Shown here in pieces: positions 26,701 through 38,200 of a stretch of DNA of 64,000 nt. Under the pieces are notes generated by a model. It made no database searches, was not told the origin of the DNA, and worked only from the letters and a program-made list of their open reading frames with translations. Both the position numbers and the translations under genes were made by a program. Position 1 is the first letter of the stretch, and every line of letters starts with the position of its first letter. Source of the DNA: Sarocladium kiliense (taxonomy: Eukaryota > Ascomycota > Sordariomycetes > Hypocreales > Sarocladiaceae); the NCBI GenBank assembly GCA_030734395.1, contig JAUZTG010000015.1, forward strand, positions 620,001 to 684,000. Reading direction: 5' to 3'.

Positions 26701-27286
26701 TCAGGGACCATTGCCAGTGCTTGTCTGCTTGAGGAAGGCCGTTCTGGTGCGGTTCGGGGTTGAAGCCTCAAAGCGCGGTTAAAGATTGAGCGAACTGAGC
26801 GCGTTGTAGAAGGTGCGGGAGAGAGTTGCACATCTTGCTCCTGGTCTTCGCCGAGCTCGACTGTAATGCCCAGGTGACCGAGGATGGTCTGGAACTTGTC
26901 GAGGAGCGGCGCGTCACCCTCCTCGCCGCCAATGCGGAAGACAAAAGCCGAGAAGTGGTGATCACCATCTGGATCAATGCCGTACTGTGGGAGAACCTCG
27001 TCGTAAGCTTTGAAGAGTGCGGCAGCGGGGAGGGGCTTCGGAGCCGGAGCATTGTCGAGATCATGTTGCGCGAGAGCAACGATGTCATGAAGGATGATTA
27101 CATCTGCAAATATGATTAAGTTTAGTATGCGATTCTCTTTGGCTGAAGTTCCAGCGGCGACGAGAGATGCTGACCTTCGTCTGAGTAAAAGAGATCCGGG
27201 ACAGTATCTGTGTGTTGAGCACTTCCTGCCGGACTCGCGCTGGGTGAAGGGTCGGTATTGACATGGAACCGCGCCGGGGACTGCAT
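23757..27286 (-). CDS. SFI1: Sfi1-type spindle pole body / centrin-binding protein
   Basis: Elongated helical protein of the spindle pole body half-bridge that binds a row of centrin (Cdc31) molecules and is needed for pole duplication. Exon 1 is 27286-27175, a 71-bp intron (27174-27104) follows, and exon 2 is 27103-23757, giving 1152 residues. The conserved fungal N-terminal block is visible as VIILHDIVALAQHDL, LFKAYDEVLPQYGIDPDGD and AFVFRIGG. The middle carries at least twelve spaced repeats each centred on a Trp after Ala/Leu, for example FFNHWADRTARR, LSVWRRRV, LMDWQEQA, LKNWWDKS, LMTWNLAA, ALSRWHQS, ALETWLQQ, ALKGWSIM and ALQLWKQL, the signature of Sfi1 centrin-binding repeats. The C-terminus is Ser/Pro-rich and disordered. 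Spliced exon 1 gives the natural start MQSPARFHVN; reading through the intron would give a different, unlikely N-terminus. Confidence 0.92.
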
Positions 27287-28650
27287 TTGTGCCACTATCG
27301 GTGGCGTAAGTCACTCATTCATGGTCTCGAGTTGCAGAACGGAGCATACTGGAGGCGGAGGGTCGTTGACCATCATCGATCCATAATCGTAAGGGAGCAG
27401 CGTAGAGGCGTCGCAAAGGCAAGTGGTGAGAGTGGGTGCGACGAGCAAGGAGACGATGACTGGATCGAAAGGTCAAGGTGCTAAGCTGACACGAGAATGG
27501 GCATGCGCCGGGCTGTTTTGGCTCAGTCTCTTTGAGGTTCCAAAGGATGTGGTGCTGGTTGAGGAAGGGTTGCTGGGACCCTCTGGCGGCTCTGTGCTGT
27601 GTGCGCCCACAACTGCATGGACGCAAAGGCGCGCGTGTCGTTGCTAGAGACAAAGACAGGCGCGTCTAAAGTGGCGCCCAGCTGACGCGCCGGAGTTTTG
27701 GCTACCCTGAAGCTCCTCTGGTCCTTGGTTGGGGACACTCCACGTCTCGCCCGATGAGGCCTCCATTCAATTGAAGGTCACTCGCTACATGCAACCTTTC
27801 ATATATCTGTCAAGGCAGTGTGGTAACAAGCTGGCTCTGTTGCCCATCTCAGCCATGGGGTTTTACGTGTCAGAGCTTTGGACGGCGTCGCTTAACTTGA
27901 CGTTGCGCCCGACACATGCATGCCTGGTCCACCAAGACTTGGCTGCAATTTCCAAAAGATGGCATGCCACCAAAGCTGCTGTATTCACCCAGTAGTGCTG
28001 GAAGAAAGTCTGGGGAAGCCGTATGCTGACCACCGTCACTGGCCCAGAGATAAAATACGTACTGTTGTGGAGGCTCAGCCCTGCAAAGTGTCACCTGGAT
28101 GATCCGCACCAATACGATAGACAATACCTATGCTCTTGTGGCAGCCTCAGACTCTTGGCCAGCACCCGACCTCTTTCTTGCAATTGCCTTTGACACACGC
28201 AGATACCTTTCACCTCGGGCACCATACCCCGGAATCCACCCAATAACGCCCGATGTTGCTAGGCGGAACACGCGTGAGCCCGGCAAGGGCCAATATGGAT
28301 GCCTTTGCCTGCTGTCGACCCAGCCTTGGCAGCTCAGCCTCCCCGGATCGTCGAATTGGCCATGTCCGACTTGGTCATGGGTAGGCCTTGCCAATGATGC
28401 TGCGCCGTACTGCACTGGCAGCGGAATGGATTGCCTGCGGTTTCCGCGGGCACGCTGCTATTGAACATACCTTCCTCAGGTGCTGCCTCGAGGAAGAGAT
28501 ATAAGTTGACCTCATCCTGAGCCGGAATCCAGTCAAGCGTCCCCCGCTGCAAGATCACCAGGTCCCAAGCCTGCTCTCATCGCTGCTGCCGGCTCAACAC
28601 CAATCTATTCACTTCATATCGATTCGGCCACTGGACTCCGTACCGCCAGA
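27287..28650. other. Long intergenic stretch SFI1 / surface protein gene
   Basis: Divergent upstream regions of SFI1 and the 28651 gene. A 121-codon plus-strand frame (28099-28464) and overlapping minus-strand frames are present. None shows a family pattern I can defend, and no tRNA was recognised. Confidence 0.4.
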
Positions 28651-29688
28651 ATGCCGGCCACCGAGTATTTTGGGTACCAAGTCACCAATTTGGGTCCCCT
28701 GACCACTACCTTCACTGCCGCTGCGTCATGCGCGACCCAGGATCTCGCCCTTGCTGAGGATTTTCTGGAAGACTGGCCCCCTTTACTATATTACACTGAA
28801 TGCGAATTCCCACCTCCTGACACCACTTGTTTGCCGTCCGCCTCCGAGTCTGCTGCTCTGCACAGCTCATTCGAAGATGGCGGCGCCAGTTATCAGGGCG
28901 CCGTTGCCTACTTCTCTCCTGCTTCAATTTGCCCTTCAGGCTGGGAGACTGTCGGCGTTGCCACCATGAGTTCGGGGTCCGGGTCCTTAAGTAAATCGGG
29001 ATTCTTCACGGAGCCCACGAGGCCTGAACCTACCAGGGTCGCCGAAGGGAGCCCGTTCGTCATGATGCTGCCGGACGTGCACTTGGGCGCTCTACAAGAT
29101 GGAGAAAGCCTTGTGTGGTGCTGTCCCAGGTGAGTCTAAGATCTGCAACAGTCTCACTTGCCTGATCCATTGGCGGCGTGAGAGGCTGACCTTGGACTTA
29201 GCAACCATACTGCGAATCTTTATGGTTTCTGTCTCTCCACCGTTGGGCCGTGGGACCCCCTAGAACAGACACAGTTCAGGACCATCTGCGATGTACATGC
29301 CAGCGCCACCGGTATCGACGCAGTCACGTCCTTCGATGGTACCGTCTGGGATCCGCCGCTCGCCACTTGGGACCGCGACACCATAGAGTACATGACGTAT
29401 AAGGAAACCCTGGCACCGACAATGACTGATCATGACCTTTACGTTGTGCACTCTGTAGTGGCTCTCGCCCTGGTAAACAAGAGCGGTGACGAGGACAAGG
29501 ATGATGACAATGATGGTGGCCGCGATGATAGCAACAGCAACGACGAAAACAATCATGACAATGGCGATGAAGGCGGCAATGGTGATGACGACGATGCTGC
29601 ACCATCTATCCGAGCTCTGGCACTAATCCCCTTGACGGTGGTCGGCCTTGGTTTCCTTGCTGGAATGGGCGTCTTGATGCCGTGGTAA
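28651..29688 (+). CDS. Cys-containing surface-type fungal protein with acidic linker and hydrophobic C-terminus
   Basis: Function unknown. Two exons, 28651-29129 and 29202-29688, with a 72-bp intron, give 321 residues. The layout resembles a widespread fungal membrane-anchored family: NLGPLTTTFTAAASCAT near the start, a conserved Cys spacing, YFSPASICPSGWETVGVA in the middle and a VWCCP motif at the intron, followed by a GFCLSTV segment. Residues 254-292 form a linker rich in Asp, Asn, Gly and Glu. Residues 298-321 are hydrophobic (ALALIPLTVVGLGFLAGMG) and end with the protein, so this could be a GPI-type signal or a tail membrane segment. No N-terminal signal peptide is visible, which is odd for a protein of this kind; an upstream exon could have been missed. 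It lies upstream of the damaged DUF3433 gene on the same strand. Confidence 0.62.
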
Positions 29689-30019
29689 ATATTCCGGATA
29701 TGTACACATGTTTCTTGTCTTACCCATTGGTACTGGGATACGAGCATACAGCTCTCTCTCTGGACCCCGAGGTCGTTGTGCGGCTTCGGGTATGGATTTC
29801 CTTGTACGGACGTTGATGTAACGACCCTTAAAACCATACGACTTCAATTTAGGTCTGTTCAAATCAAGGTCCAAATCTGCCAAATGACTCGTCTCAGCCA
29901 ATGTGCCACAGTGACTCTTCAGCCTCCGCGCTCGCGACGAGGAACAGTAACCCTTCTGCAAGGAGTCACTCTATCTTAATTCGTATGTGGCTGCGCACAG
30001 ATGGAAGAAATTCAGTGGC
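29689..30019. other. Intergenic or missing 5' end of the DUF3433 locus
   Basis: No convincing gene. It may hold the promoter or an unrecognised first exon of the downstream membrane protein locus, whose N-terminal membrane segment I could not place. Confidence 0.4.
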
Positions 30020-33000
30020 ATGCCAGCCACGATGTTCCGGGTCAGCAGTCTGAGTTGTCACAAATGCAATCACTTGAGGCACTGGTGTCATGAGGTGGTG
30101 ATGGTTGCAAGATCAGGCTCCGTGGCGGCTGTTGTAGGCCTATATACATGGTCGAGGGTCAGAGGCCTCATCTGCTCAGACAAATCAGGTATTGACAGCA
30201 TATTTCTTCACGGCCCTGCCCTTATTGGACTGGTTCTGGGCGAGTTGCTCAAAAGAATGGCTTCCGACCTCAACAGCATTGCACCGTACACCGAGTTCTC
30301 CAAGGATCACCAGCCCGGTACAAAGTCCAACTCGGGAAGCCTCCTACTCACAGAAGGTCCGTCGTGGATGACTTTCTTTCAAGCGACTCGGCTGTCAAGG
30401 GTGGCCCTTGCACTTGACATCTGCGCCTTGCAAATCCTTGCGATCTGGGCTACAGTCATGATTGGTTCCTTCTCATCATCTGCATTCTCGCTGGGGGTTG
30501 TGACCATGAGTAAGACGACCCAGCCTTTCTATCTTCTTGACATTGAGACCTTAGCACCAGCGATGGAAAACACATCTGTTCTCTCTCTCGGAGCTATGGG
30601 GATCTCCAATGCCGACTTCTTTGGGGAGCCACCATGGATAAACAGCATGGAGCCGGGCTCTGTTCTTACAAACCCATCCTGGGCTGGAATTCTACCGTTT
30701 TATCCTGCTGATGCAGCTCAAGCTACTGCTGAGACGGGTGCGAGCGACGTGCAAACATGGACTGCGAACACTCAATTCCTCTACAGCTCTGTGGAATGTA
30801 CAAAACTGTCGATTCTCCTGGACGTCTTCCGCATAAGCGTTGATCAGGGCGAAGTGACTGTCAACGACCTGACGTCTTGGATATGCAAGATAACCAGGGA
30901 TGCAGCGTTTCAGCAACCTGGAGACGAATCTCTACCGAACGTCCTTCTGGTCTGATTAACCCAATCTTGAGAAACGGCAGCGAAACTACAATAGCGCTGT
31001 GGGGGGCTACCTCTTCTCGCGGAAGCACTCCGAAGACAAGGTCTAGTCTACCTACGAACACAACGATTGATACAGCTTGTGATGCCTACCAACACTTCCT
31101 CGTGTCCGGGCCCGTATCGGATACGAACATACAGAAGAAGCATCGGATTGATACAGGCGCCGACTCTGGATGGATGGCTCTGACCTGCAAGGCATCTTTC
31201 TTCGCCATTGACAACGCTCAGTGGCAAGTCACTGCTGGATTAGAGTCGTCGGAGGAGACGCCAACCTTCGACACCAGCCGAGGCAGAAGACTCTCGGATG
31301 AGATCTCGGATGCACTAAATTCGGCTATGCTTCAGAACTTCATCCAAACTGGGCTCATGTACGAGCTCGTTGATCCCTTGAACGGGCGTGTTTTCTACGG
31401 GAAGCCAAAATTCTTCGTCTTCAGCGCTGTCATCAAAGGCCTTGCCAACTTGTTCAGTGAGGAGAAAAGTCTTCTCGAGTGCTCGATCATCCCGCATGCC
31501 ACATCATCATGGACTGCAGAGGACTGTCAAGCAAATGTGATTGTTGCATCTCTGTGGAGCTTTTTGGTTGCTCTCCTACCACGGGTCTCCTACACCCTTT
31601 TACCAGCTGAGGACTGGTCTTCAGGGGTGGGATATATCACTCGCTATCGCATGGAGTGGTATTTGAGCACAATTGGACTGATGGTGAACTTGTTCTTGCT
31701 TATCATTCCATGTGTCATCTTTACAGTCTGCCTACAGAGCATTTTAGCACGTCGCCAGATCACTGCCGGGCTTCCTTGGTGGAAACGGCTCACCCAAGCC
31801 CCCATCCGGACAGGACTTTACGGTACGGCCTCCACCATTCTGGGCCTAACCTTTTGTTTTCACGATAGCACAGTACGGAAACTGTTCCGTGGCTCCGAAG
31901 CTCTGGGCCCAGATGAAGCCGGATCGAAGCAGCTGAGAAAATCGGTCTTCTCGACTCCGTTATGGCTAAGACGATGGCGGCAACACGAACCACGTACTTT
32001 TCCTAGGGGAGTTACCCAGAAGGAAGAATCGGAAGATGTGTCTATGGAGGCAACATTGGCCTTCATCAAGGCTCCGTACTTCGATGATCAAAATGCAGAG
32101 GCCGAGGATGTGGCTAACGTGGATCAAGAACCAACGCGAAGCCATGGATACCTGCCCATGGTTCTGAAATGGTGGCTTCTGGTCTTGGTAGCCATAGTCC
32201 TCAGCGTTCTAACAGCCCTCGCCGTGACATTCCTGGCGGTGCCACGCACTTCGACTATCTGGCTATGGACTGAGCCATCAAATGGGGGAGGCACTGCCGC
32301 AAGCATTCGTCGTATGATCCACCAGCTCCTCTTATCCGGTCTGCCACCTCTGGTACTTGGTACCATTTCCTCTCTGTGGTGGGACAAGGTCGATCAGTTC
32401 TTTCGCTGCACACAGCCTTTCGCCGTGGTCAATAAGGGCGCAGCCCCTGGAAGCACGTTTCTTGGAGTTACCTACATCAACTCGTTCCTGGGAGCTGTAT
32501 CCTTGAAGGCGATTGCAAACGGTCACTGGGTGCTTGGGCTCGTGTCTTGTATAACATTCCTCGGGAGGGTTGGTATCTTCTTTTCAGCCGGTATCTTCAA
32601 GATGTCTGAAGGCGTCTCTCCGGACCAAATCCCTTTGGCCCAATTCACTCGCTGGCGAAATGGCACATTCCCCGCAAAGGAGGTTATGACTAAGGAATTC
32701 GCTACTCGATTCCGCAATCTCGTGCTTTCTCTGTTGGTCTTTGACTACAGATCTATGCGGGGTTAGAGGACGGAAACATATCGCTTTGCCTCGCTGGAGC
32801 GCGAGACAACATCTTACGACCTACGGCTGGACGGACTGAGGGGTTCACTGCGATGTCAGCCACTAGCGGCCAAGTTACTACGAGACAATGATACAGACTC
32901 ATGGGCTTTCAGGCTGGAAGATGGAGAGTGTGCTGGCAATACGTGGACCGGACTGTTCGACGATGACAGAGCCAGGCAGAATGGTTCTGTGTCTATGGCA

Positions 33001-33159
33001 TGGCTGTTTCTCAATCAGACATCTTGCCCAGACATACCCGGCGAGGATCCTGGGCGATGGTGGATTCTGAACACGCGTGTGACAGATCAACCGGTTTCCG
33101 AAGGCCAGTCTGAGTTCAGCTCTACAACCAAGCCAGAATCCTCCACCATAGAAAGCCCG

Positions 33160-33315
33160 TGCGGCAGACGACACACAGTCCAGTCGGGAGAGAGCTGCTG
33201 GGACATCTGGACTGACTTCGACCTCAGCGAGGCTGAATTCAGATCTCTCAACCCTGACTTGGCCTCGTACTGCTCGCGTGCGGAAGATCAAGATGTTTGC
33301 ATTCAGCCCGGAGAC
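33160..33315 (+). other. LysM-like domain coding segment inside the DUF3433-like locus
   Basis: The frame codes RRHTVQSGESCWDIWTDF, then SEAEFRSLNPDL, a Cys, and DVCIQPGD. This follows the LysM order: YTVxxGDTCWxI, then L..LNP.L, then Cys and ..PG. LysM modules bind chitin or peptidoglycan; whether this copy does is unknown. Confidence 0.65.
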
Positions 33316-34093
33316 GAGGCGGAGGAGGAGCAAGAGTCTGCATCTGGAGATGGTCCACCTGGTATTTCTGGTCATATAACATCCCTTCTCTGCACGCCTA
33401 TTCTTTCGTTTGACAAGGTTGATCTTTCAGTGAGCTCGGCCGACTCAGACTTAGACGCTGAAGACCTCGAAGACGACCAAGCTATTACCCTTGTACGCAA
33501 CATCAGCGATAGCCACGAGCCCGACAATGGACATTGGGTAGCAGACACTTCTGGTAAGGATCTACTAGAGAACAGATACGGCAGGGAAAGCACGCAATTT
33601 GGGTCCTTCTCTTCGGCATTCATCAACGACTCGCTGTCGTCGGGTACGACGCAGGCAATCTCCCCCTCGCTCTTCCTAGATCATTTGAGCATGATGGCCA
33701 TGACCCTACACCTCAACTCTACGGGAACTCCAGATCCCATATCTTCACGTCTTCTCCCCTTTTTCCAGGAGCAAGAGCTCTCTGTGCTTATCAACAGGAC
33801 ATTCGGATTGGCAATGAATGCCCTCACCGGCATGGACCTCAAACCGTTGACTGAGAACACCCTCGAACTATCTTGGAACACAGTGCTGCTTGAGCGTGCT
33901 CCTGCTGACACGCCCAAAAATCCCTGCGCATCCTGTCGCGCAACAAGCCATTGTCAAGCGCAGCGCCCTTTACACAGCCATCGCCGCGCTCATTCTCTAC
34001 ATTACGATGATCCCTTTCCTCGCGGCCTTGACCACACCAATGAGGGCAAAGTGGAGGCCACCGCGGGATCTCCAGTACCCTGCGAACGTACTC

Positions 34094-34118
34094 ACGATGC
34101 TCTACGATGCTCTACGAT
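34094..34118 (+). repeat. 10-bp tandem duplication causing a frame shift
   Basis: Two direct copies of the 10-mer acgatgctct at 34094-34103 and 34104-34113, followed by acgat. In the reading frame entering it the result is a TAG at 34118-34120. Counting the unit once would keep the two flanking frames continuous. Confidence 0.85.
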
Positions 34119-34376
34119 AGTTCGCTGATGGACTACATGCCGGACTATGCGGATCCACGCTCCGAAGCGACAGGCGAGCCCAATATTCGAGGAGACTGGG
34201 CTGACGTCCGCTGGGGCTATGGGGCGTTCCGGGGAGCAATGACTGGCCGATGGAGAATCGGTATTAAACGGATAGATAGGCTTGAGGGTTCCGACCTGTC
34301 GCCGAGCCGTGGCGGTTTGCGTGAGAGGGTGCCGTTCTTGAGCCAGTCAGTGACAGAGGGTGGTTCTGTAGGTTAG

Positions 34377-34745
34377 CGGCTCAGCTACAGCATTGGGAAG
34401 ATCAGTGATGTTGCATGTCTCGCAAAGTTCTGGGTTTATAGCAGCCTTTGAGAAGGGAGCAGATAATTTGATATTTTGGGCCGTATGCTTGACTGACCAC
34501 TGCTGGACTGAAGCAAGTGTCGTTGACAGCATCATCACCAAGGTCGTCACTTTGGATGACTAAGGAATCCACGACCTCTGAATTTCCCTGCACCCACCAC
34601 CACCATCTAAACTCTCCATCACCTCCATCTCGCCGAACGAGAATTGCACTCAACATTCACTCTATCCGTTGCCTTTCTTTTTCTTCGGCCTCTCGTCACA
34701 GCAGGTCCCTCTTCCGCCGCAGCCGACGCGACGCGCCTCGTAACC
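34377..34745. other. Intergenic upstream of the twin CX9C gene
   Basis: Gene-free stretch; 34590-34740 is pyrimidine-rich, as in many fungal 5' leaders. Nothing else recognised. Confidence 0.45.
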
Positions 34746-35110
34746 ATGCAGCCACGAACCAGGCCCATCAAGAAGTTCGCTGCCGCAGCAGCAAAGTGCA
34801 GTGCAGAGGTAACCTCCCACCCAACCTGCCCGGTGCAGATGTTGCCCAATCTCTTATTCGGACATCCATCATCCTACATCAGGGTGTCGAATGAGCTGAC
34901 CTGATTGTGTAGGCTTCAGCGTATGGCAAGTGTGTGGTGCAGGACTACAACTCGGTTCACAAGAACCAGTGCGCCAGGGAGTTCATGAGGCTGAAGGATT
35001 GCTACATTGTACGTCACGTTAAATGCCCGTGAACTACGTGATTGTGCGGCTCCCTCATGTGTCATGCAATGCTAACGCTGGATGAATAGGCTGCCTCGAA
35101 GAAGATGTGA
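34746..35110 (+). CDS. Twin CX9C mitochondrial protein, NDUFAF8-like complex I assembly factor
   Basis: A tiny three-exon gene: 34746-34808, 34913-35008 and 35090-35110, giving 59 residues. Both introns have GT/AG ends and all junctions are in phase 0. The product has two CX9C pairs, Cys18-Cys28 and Cys41-Cys51, the fold of intermembrane-space proteins imported through Mia40. The sequence CSAEASAYGKC followed by CAREFMRLKDC and AASKK lines up with human NDUFAF8 (CGAEAAAYGRC, CAREFEALRSC, AAKK), which works with NDUFAF5 in assembling respiratory complex I. Basic N-terminal residues are present without a long presequence. It is convergent with the isoleucyl-tRNA synthetase gene, stop to stop 125 bp. 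The role is inferred from similarity; another twin CX9C function is possible. Confidence 0.82.
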
Positions 35111-35235
35111 AGGGGGTGACGGCATCATGGGCACATCGGCGTTCTGGAGCGATAACAACTGGCTTTCAAACAAGTCTTCATTTAACCTTTTCATATGATC
35201 TTATCTCATCTAGATGAATTCCACCCTGAATTTCT

Positions 35236-38200
35236 CTACAGCTTCAACAACCGCAGCATGAATGTTGCCTGCTGCAACTCCATCTCACCCTCCTTGATAA
35301 GCTCTCCTCCCTCCCCTTGCTTCTCAACCGGTCTCCTGAGCGCCTTCTCAAATGCGCCGCGCTGGTTCTCAAAGACACGCTCCAGACCAACGTTCTCTGG
35401 GTCAGACAGAACCTTGTACTCCATCTTGATGTCGTCCGTGGGCTGCAGGCCAGCTGCCTTGCGAAGTCTTTGGACGCGGTTGATGATCTCTCGGACAAGA
35501 CCCTCTTCTGCCAGTTCGGGGTGGATCTCGGAGTCCAGGATGGTGAGAACGTCGCTGTCGGTGTTGGTCTCAAGGTGCTTCGAGGACTCGTCGACCTTGA
35601 CGCCACGGCGGACAACAAGGTCACCCTCCTCAAGCTTGATGCCATCCACGACCATCTCCTTGTCCTGCTGGTACTTCTTGACATCCTCGCTGGTCAGGTT
35701 AGGCAGAGCCTTCTTGACGCGCGCCATGTCCTTCTTCAGCTTCTTGCCCAGGACGGGCCAGTCAGCAACAACACTGTACTGGACATTGTACTTGTCCTCA
35801 TCCTTTGAAAGCACAAGGTCCCGGACATTGAGTTCCTCAGTGATGTAGCTCTCGAGGGACTTGAGGTCATCGAGGTACTCTTGGTCACGGTGGATGACCA
35901 CCAGCGTCTTGAGCGGAGTCTTGAGACCAATGGTCCTGCGTTCACGGGAGATACGCGCCAGCTCAATGACCTTCTGCATCCGGCCGACACGACGCTCAAC
36001 AACGGCATCGTAGAGCTCGGATCTGACCTCCGGGTACGGCAAGAAGTGAACACTGCGGGGATCCTCGCATTGCAAATCCTTCTTCAGCTTAGCCTCGGGG
36101 ATGTGAGGGCGGAGCTTCTGGTAGATGTGGTCGGTAAGGAAAGGTGTGAAAGGTGCGAGGCCACGGCAGAGGGTGAAGATGACCTCGAAGAGGGCGTTCA
36201 GAGCGTGAAGCGTGTCATCAACACCATTCTCTCCCTTCAGACGACGACGGTTGAAGCGAATGTACCAGTTTGTGGTGTTGTCGATGAGTTGAAGCAGACG
36301 GGGAACGACGGTGTACAGGCGGTATCCTATGTCATGTCAGTATCAATAATCAACACTGTTGCAGGTTTCGACATACCCTTCATCTCCTGGTTCACGAACT
36401 CCAAAAGACTCTGACAGCTGGCAAGGATCCAGCGATCCATCACGTTGGTGTTGCTCTTCTCCAACTCGGTATCCCACATGAAGTCAACGTTCTCGCTCTT
36501 CTTCAGAAGAATGACCTGTCCCTCAAAGAACTTGTAGCTGTTCCAGAGTGGAAGCAGCACCTTCTGCACAACCTCCTTAACACCCGACTCCTTGAAACGC
36601 AGCGGCTCAGCACGAACAACGGGCGAGTTGATGAGGTAGAGACGGAGAGGGTCAGAACCGTACTTCTGCATGACGGTCATGGGATCAGGGTAGTTCTTGA
36701 GTCGCTTGGACATCTTCTTGCCATCCTCGGCGAGGACGATACCGTTGACGACACAGTTCTGGAAAGGGGACTTGCCGAACAAGTGCGTGCCCAGAACAAC
36801 CAGGGTGTAGAACCAGCCACGAGTCTGATCAAGACCTTCGGCAATGAAGTCACCGGGGAAGGTCTTGTTGAACTTCTCGACATTCTCGAAGGGATAATGT
36901 TGACTAGCGTAAGGCATGCTGCCAGACTCGAACCAACAGTCGAAGACTTGCTCAACGCGCCTCAAAACACCCTTCCCTTGTTTGCTAGGGATGGTAATGT
37001 GGTCGATCTTGTCTCGGTGGATGTCGGAGAGGTCACCCTCGTAGCCGCTGAGCTTGCGCAGCCCCTCAACACTGCCGACGCAAACCTTCTCCTCAAGGTC
37101 ATCACTGACCCACAGAGGGATGGGCGTACCCCAGTAGCGATTCCGTCCAACGTTCCAGTCGCGAGCGTTGCTGATCCAGCTGGCGAAGCGCTTCTCCTTG
37201 ACGAAAGACGGGGTCCAATGCTGCTCCTCAATGCCCTTGAGCATGTCGGGGATGATGTCAGGGATGCGAATGAACCATGAAGGGACGGCGCGGTAGATGA
37301 GAGGAGTATCTGAACGAGGGCACATGGGATACGAGTGCTTGAGTTGAGAGTCGACGACGAGGCGGCCGGTTCCCTTCAGATACTTGATAATGTGCTTGTC
37401 AGCCTCCTTGACATGCATTCCCTTGAAGTCCCTGACAATGTCGGTGAAATGGCCAGTATCATCGACTGGGTCCGGAGGAGGGCGCTTCTCGCTGATAGTG
37501 CCAGCAGCCATAGCAACTGCGTAATCTTCCTCACCGAAAGCCGGAGCCTGGTGAACGATACCAGTACCGCTATCAGCTGTGACATATGTGCCGTTCAGAA
37601 CCTTGAATCCAACATCCTTGAAAGATTCGTAGAAGTAGTCGAAGAGAGGCTCGTACTTCCATCCCAGCATTTCGCTGCCCTTGACCTTGCCAGTGATGGT
37701 GAACTTGGCCTTCTTGGGATCTTTGTAGAGTGTGCCCAGAAGCTTCTCAAGGAGAATGTATGTCTTGCCGGATTTCTCATCGGCGACCTTGACGTACTCG
37801 AAATCTGGGTGAACAGCAAGACCAAGATGTGAAGGCAACGTCCAAGGTGTGGTCGTCCACGCAAGCAGGCACGTGTTCGGATCGTCGAGAAGGGGGAAGG
37901 AGACAACGACGGCGGGGTCGGTGACGTCTTGGTAGTTCTGGTTGGCCTCGAAGTTGCTCAGGGCAGTGGTGAGAACTGTGCTGTAGGGCATAACCTTGAA
38001 GCCCTGGTAGACCTGCTCCTTGTCGAAAAGCTGCTTGAAAACCCACCAACAAGACTCCATGAAAGTCGGGTCCATAGTCTGCAATCAATCAGCGCCTGTA
38101 TGAGCGTCAAAAGCAGCAGCACACATGTCCTACCTTGTAGTCGTTGTCAAAGTCGATCCAACGACCGAGTCTCTCAACGGTATGACGCCACTCGGAAGCA

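Larger units (their letters stand above)
30020..34376 (+). pseudogene. DUF3433-like multi-pass membrane protein with LysM-like segment, probably disrupted
   Basis: Two copies of a DUF3433-like pattern are visible, each a membrane segment followed by SxW/L..D....PY and a downstream hydrophobic pair. The first spans about 30210-30520 (HGPALIGLVLGELLKRMASD, SIAPYTEFSK, GPSWMTFFQATRLSRVALA); the second about 32280-32600 (LSGLPPLVLGTISSLWWDKV, TQPFAVVNKGAAPG, INSFLGAVSLKAIANGHW). Large extracellular-type loops with N-glycosylation-like sequons separate them. The coding potential jumps frame: p mod 3 = 2 up to about 30955, 1 from about 30877 to 33915, 2 from 33917 to about 34105, then 0 to 34376. 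Lesions are the unexplained shift at 30877-30955, an in-frame TAG at 32764-32766, an extra A in the run 33916-33920, and a 10-bp tandem duplication at 34094-34118. Some could be sequencing errors or an intron (32683-32766). The C-terminus WGYGAFRGAMTG..RIGI fits the family. The start is uncertain. Confidence 0.6.

Noticed and set aside
28099..28464. Plus-strand frame with a PTWSWVGL phrase resembling HET-domain proteins
   Set aside because: The single short phrase is not supported by any other HET motif, and the frame is isolated.
29260..29556. Minus-strand frame starting with a strongly hydrophobic, membrane-like run
   Set aside because: It is the reverse complement of Asp/Asn codons in the acidic linker of the 28651 gene; GAT/GAC read backwards as ATC/GTC.
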